Below are positions 63,819 through 64,000 of a stretch of DNA of 64,000 nucleotides, piece by piece. The stretch covers positions 477,853,159 through 477,917,158 of the forward strand of contig OX422221.1 of the NCBI GenBank assembly GCA_949130495.1, in the 5' to 3' direction. Position 1 is the stretch's first letter, and every line of letters starts with the position of its first letter. A program made the position numbers and the translations under genes. The notes beneath the pieces were generated by a model, which saw only the letters and a list, made by a program, of their open reading frames with translations, was not told the DNA's origin and did not search any database. Source of the DNA: Sambucus nigra. Its lineage: Eukaryota; Streptophyta; Magnoliopsida; Dipsacales; Adoxaceae.

Positions 63819-64000
63819 GTGTGGTAAGTCTTCTTTTTGTTGTCTTTGTAAACATACCGTACCTAGTGCATTCGTTAGGCAAGGGTCGTTCGAGGTTTTT
63901 TCCATTTGGATTTTCTTCGTACATCGCTTATTTTTATCTTGCAAAAATCACCATAGATGCATGCTTAGGTAAATCAAGATAAAATTGGGTTTAATCATCA
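63819..64000. other. Spacer at window end
   Basis: Nothing recognisable. A GTAAGT follows the stop of the preceding frame (63827-63832) and could be a splice donor if a transcript exists. Confidence 0.4.

Noticed and set aside
1..64000. tRNA, rRNA or organelle-derived inserts
   Set aside because: I looked for tRNA arms, conserved rRNA blocks and plastid gene motifs and saw none. The only Pol III-like box is in the SINE-like sequence at 38325-38515.

Overview
The window looks like intergenic, heterochromatic DNA from a flowering plant, probably a dicot. I infer this from the element types: Ty3/gypsy chromoviruses, a Tat-type gypsy element with antisense genes, Ty1/copia elements primed by initiator tRNA-Met, L1 and RTE LINEs, Harbinger- and Mutator-type MITEs, and long AT-rich spacers. 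I see no intact host gene, no tRNA or rRNA gene and no bacterial or organellar operon. The only candidate host coding fragment is a short, uncertain one near 63.6-63.8 kb.

Layout. 1-3771 is the 3' end of a Tekay-type chromovirus with a ~3 kb LTR. 3772-8770 is AT-rich spacer with a 458-bp Tourist-like MITE and repeat block P1. 8773-12212 is a 5'-truncated L1 LINE whose 5' end is an inverted duplication. 12434-22646 is a complete but decayed Tekay-type chromovirus (two ~2.7 kb LTRs, PBS, gag, pol, PPT). 22647-24061 and 30315-35013 carry further copies of the same host-side repeat blocks (P, Q, R, S). They are separated by a minus-strand copia element (24062-30319) and broken by a foldback element, several MITEs and a (TA)n-embedded MITE. 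35014-37939 is a 2.9-kb foldback element built from a ~38-bp minisatellite in two opposing arrays. A SINE-like sequence lies near 38.3-38.5 kb.

38.7-61.56 kb is one nested complex. An RTE-type LINE is split into four pieces by an ORF1-only L1-derived element (39358-41780, itself carrying a MITE), a 5'-truncated Tat gypsy element (~42021-53269), and a non-autonomous gag-only copia element (54625-61119). The Tat element has pol on the plus strand. It then has an array of short hairpins, and convergent antisense coiled-coil genes with a clear intron. The last 2.4 kb is spacer.

How the parts work together: no host pathway is visible. The retroelement genes would have encoded capsid (gag), protease, reverse transcriptase/RNase H and integrase. 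Nearly all are broken, mostly by C-to-T or G-to-A changes as expected for methylated DNA. The most unusual signals are non-coding: (1) 11 exact and many variant copies of a hairpin with a C(UACG)G tetraloop in the Tat 3' region; (2) arrays of the palindrome CTCGTTCGAACGAG or close relatives in both a gypsy LTR and an unrelated copia LTR; (3) a giant asymmetric minisatellite foldback inside a MITE shell; (4) an ancestral tandem repeat whose later TE insertions can be polarised against empty sister copies.
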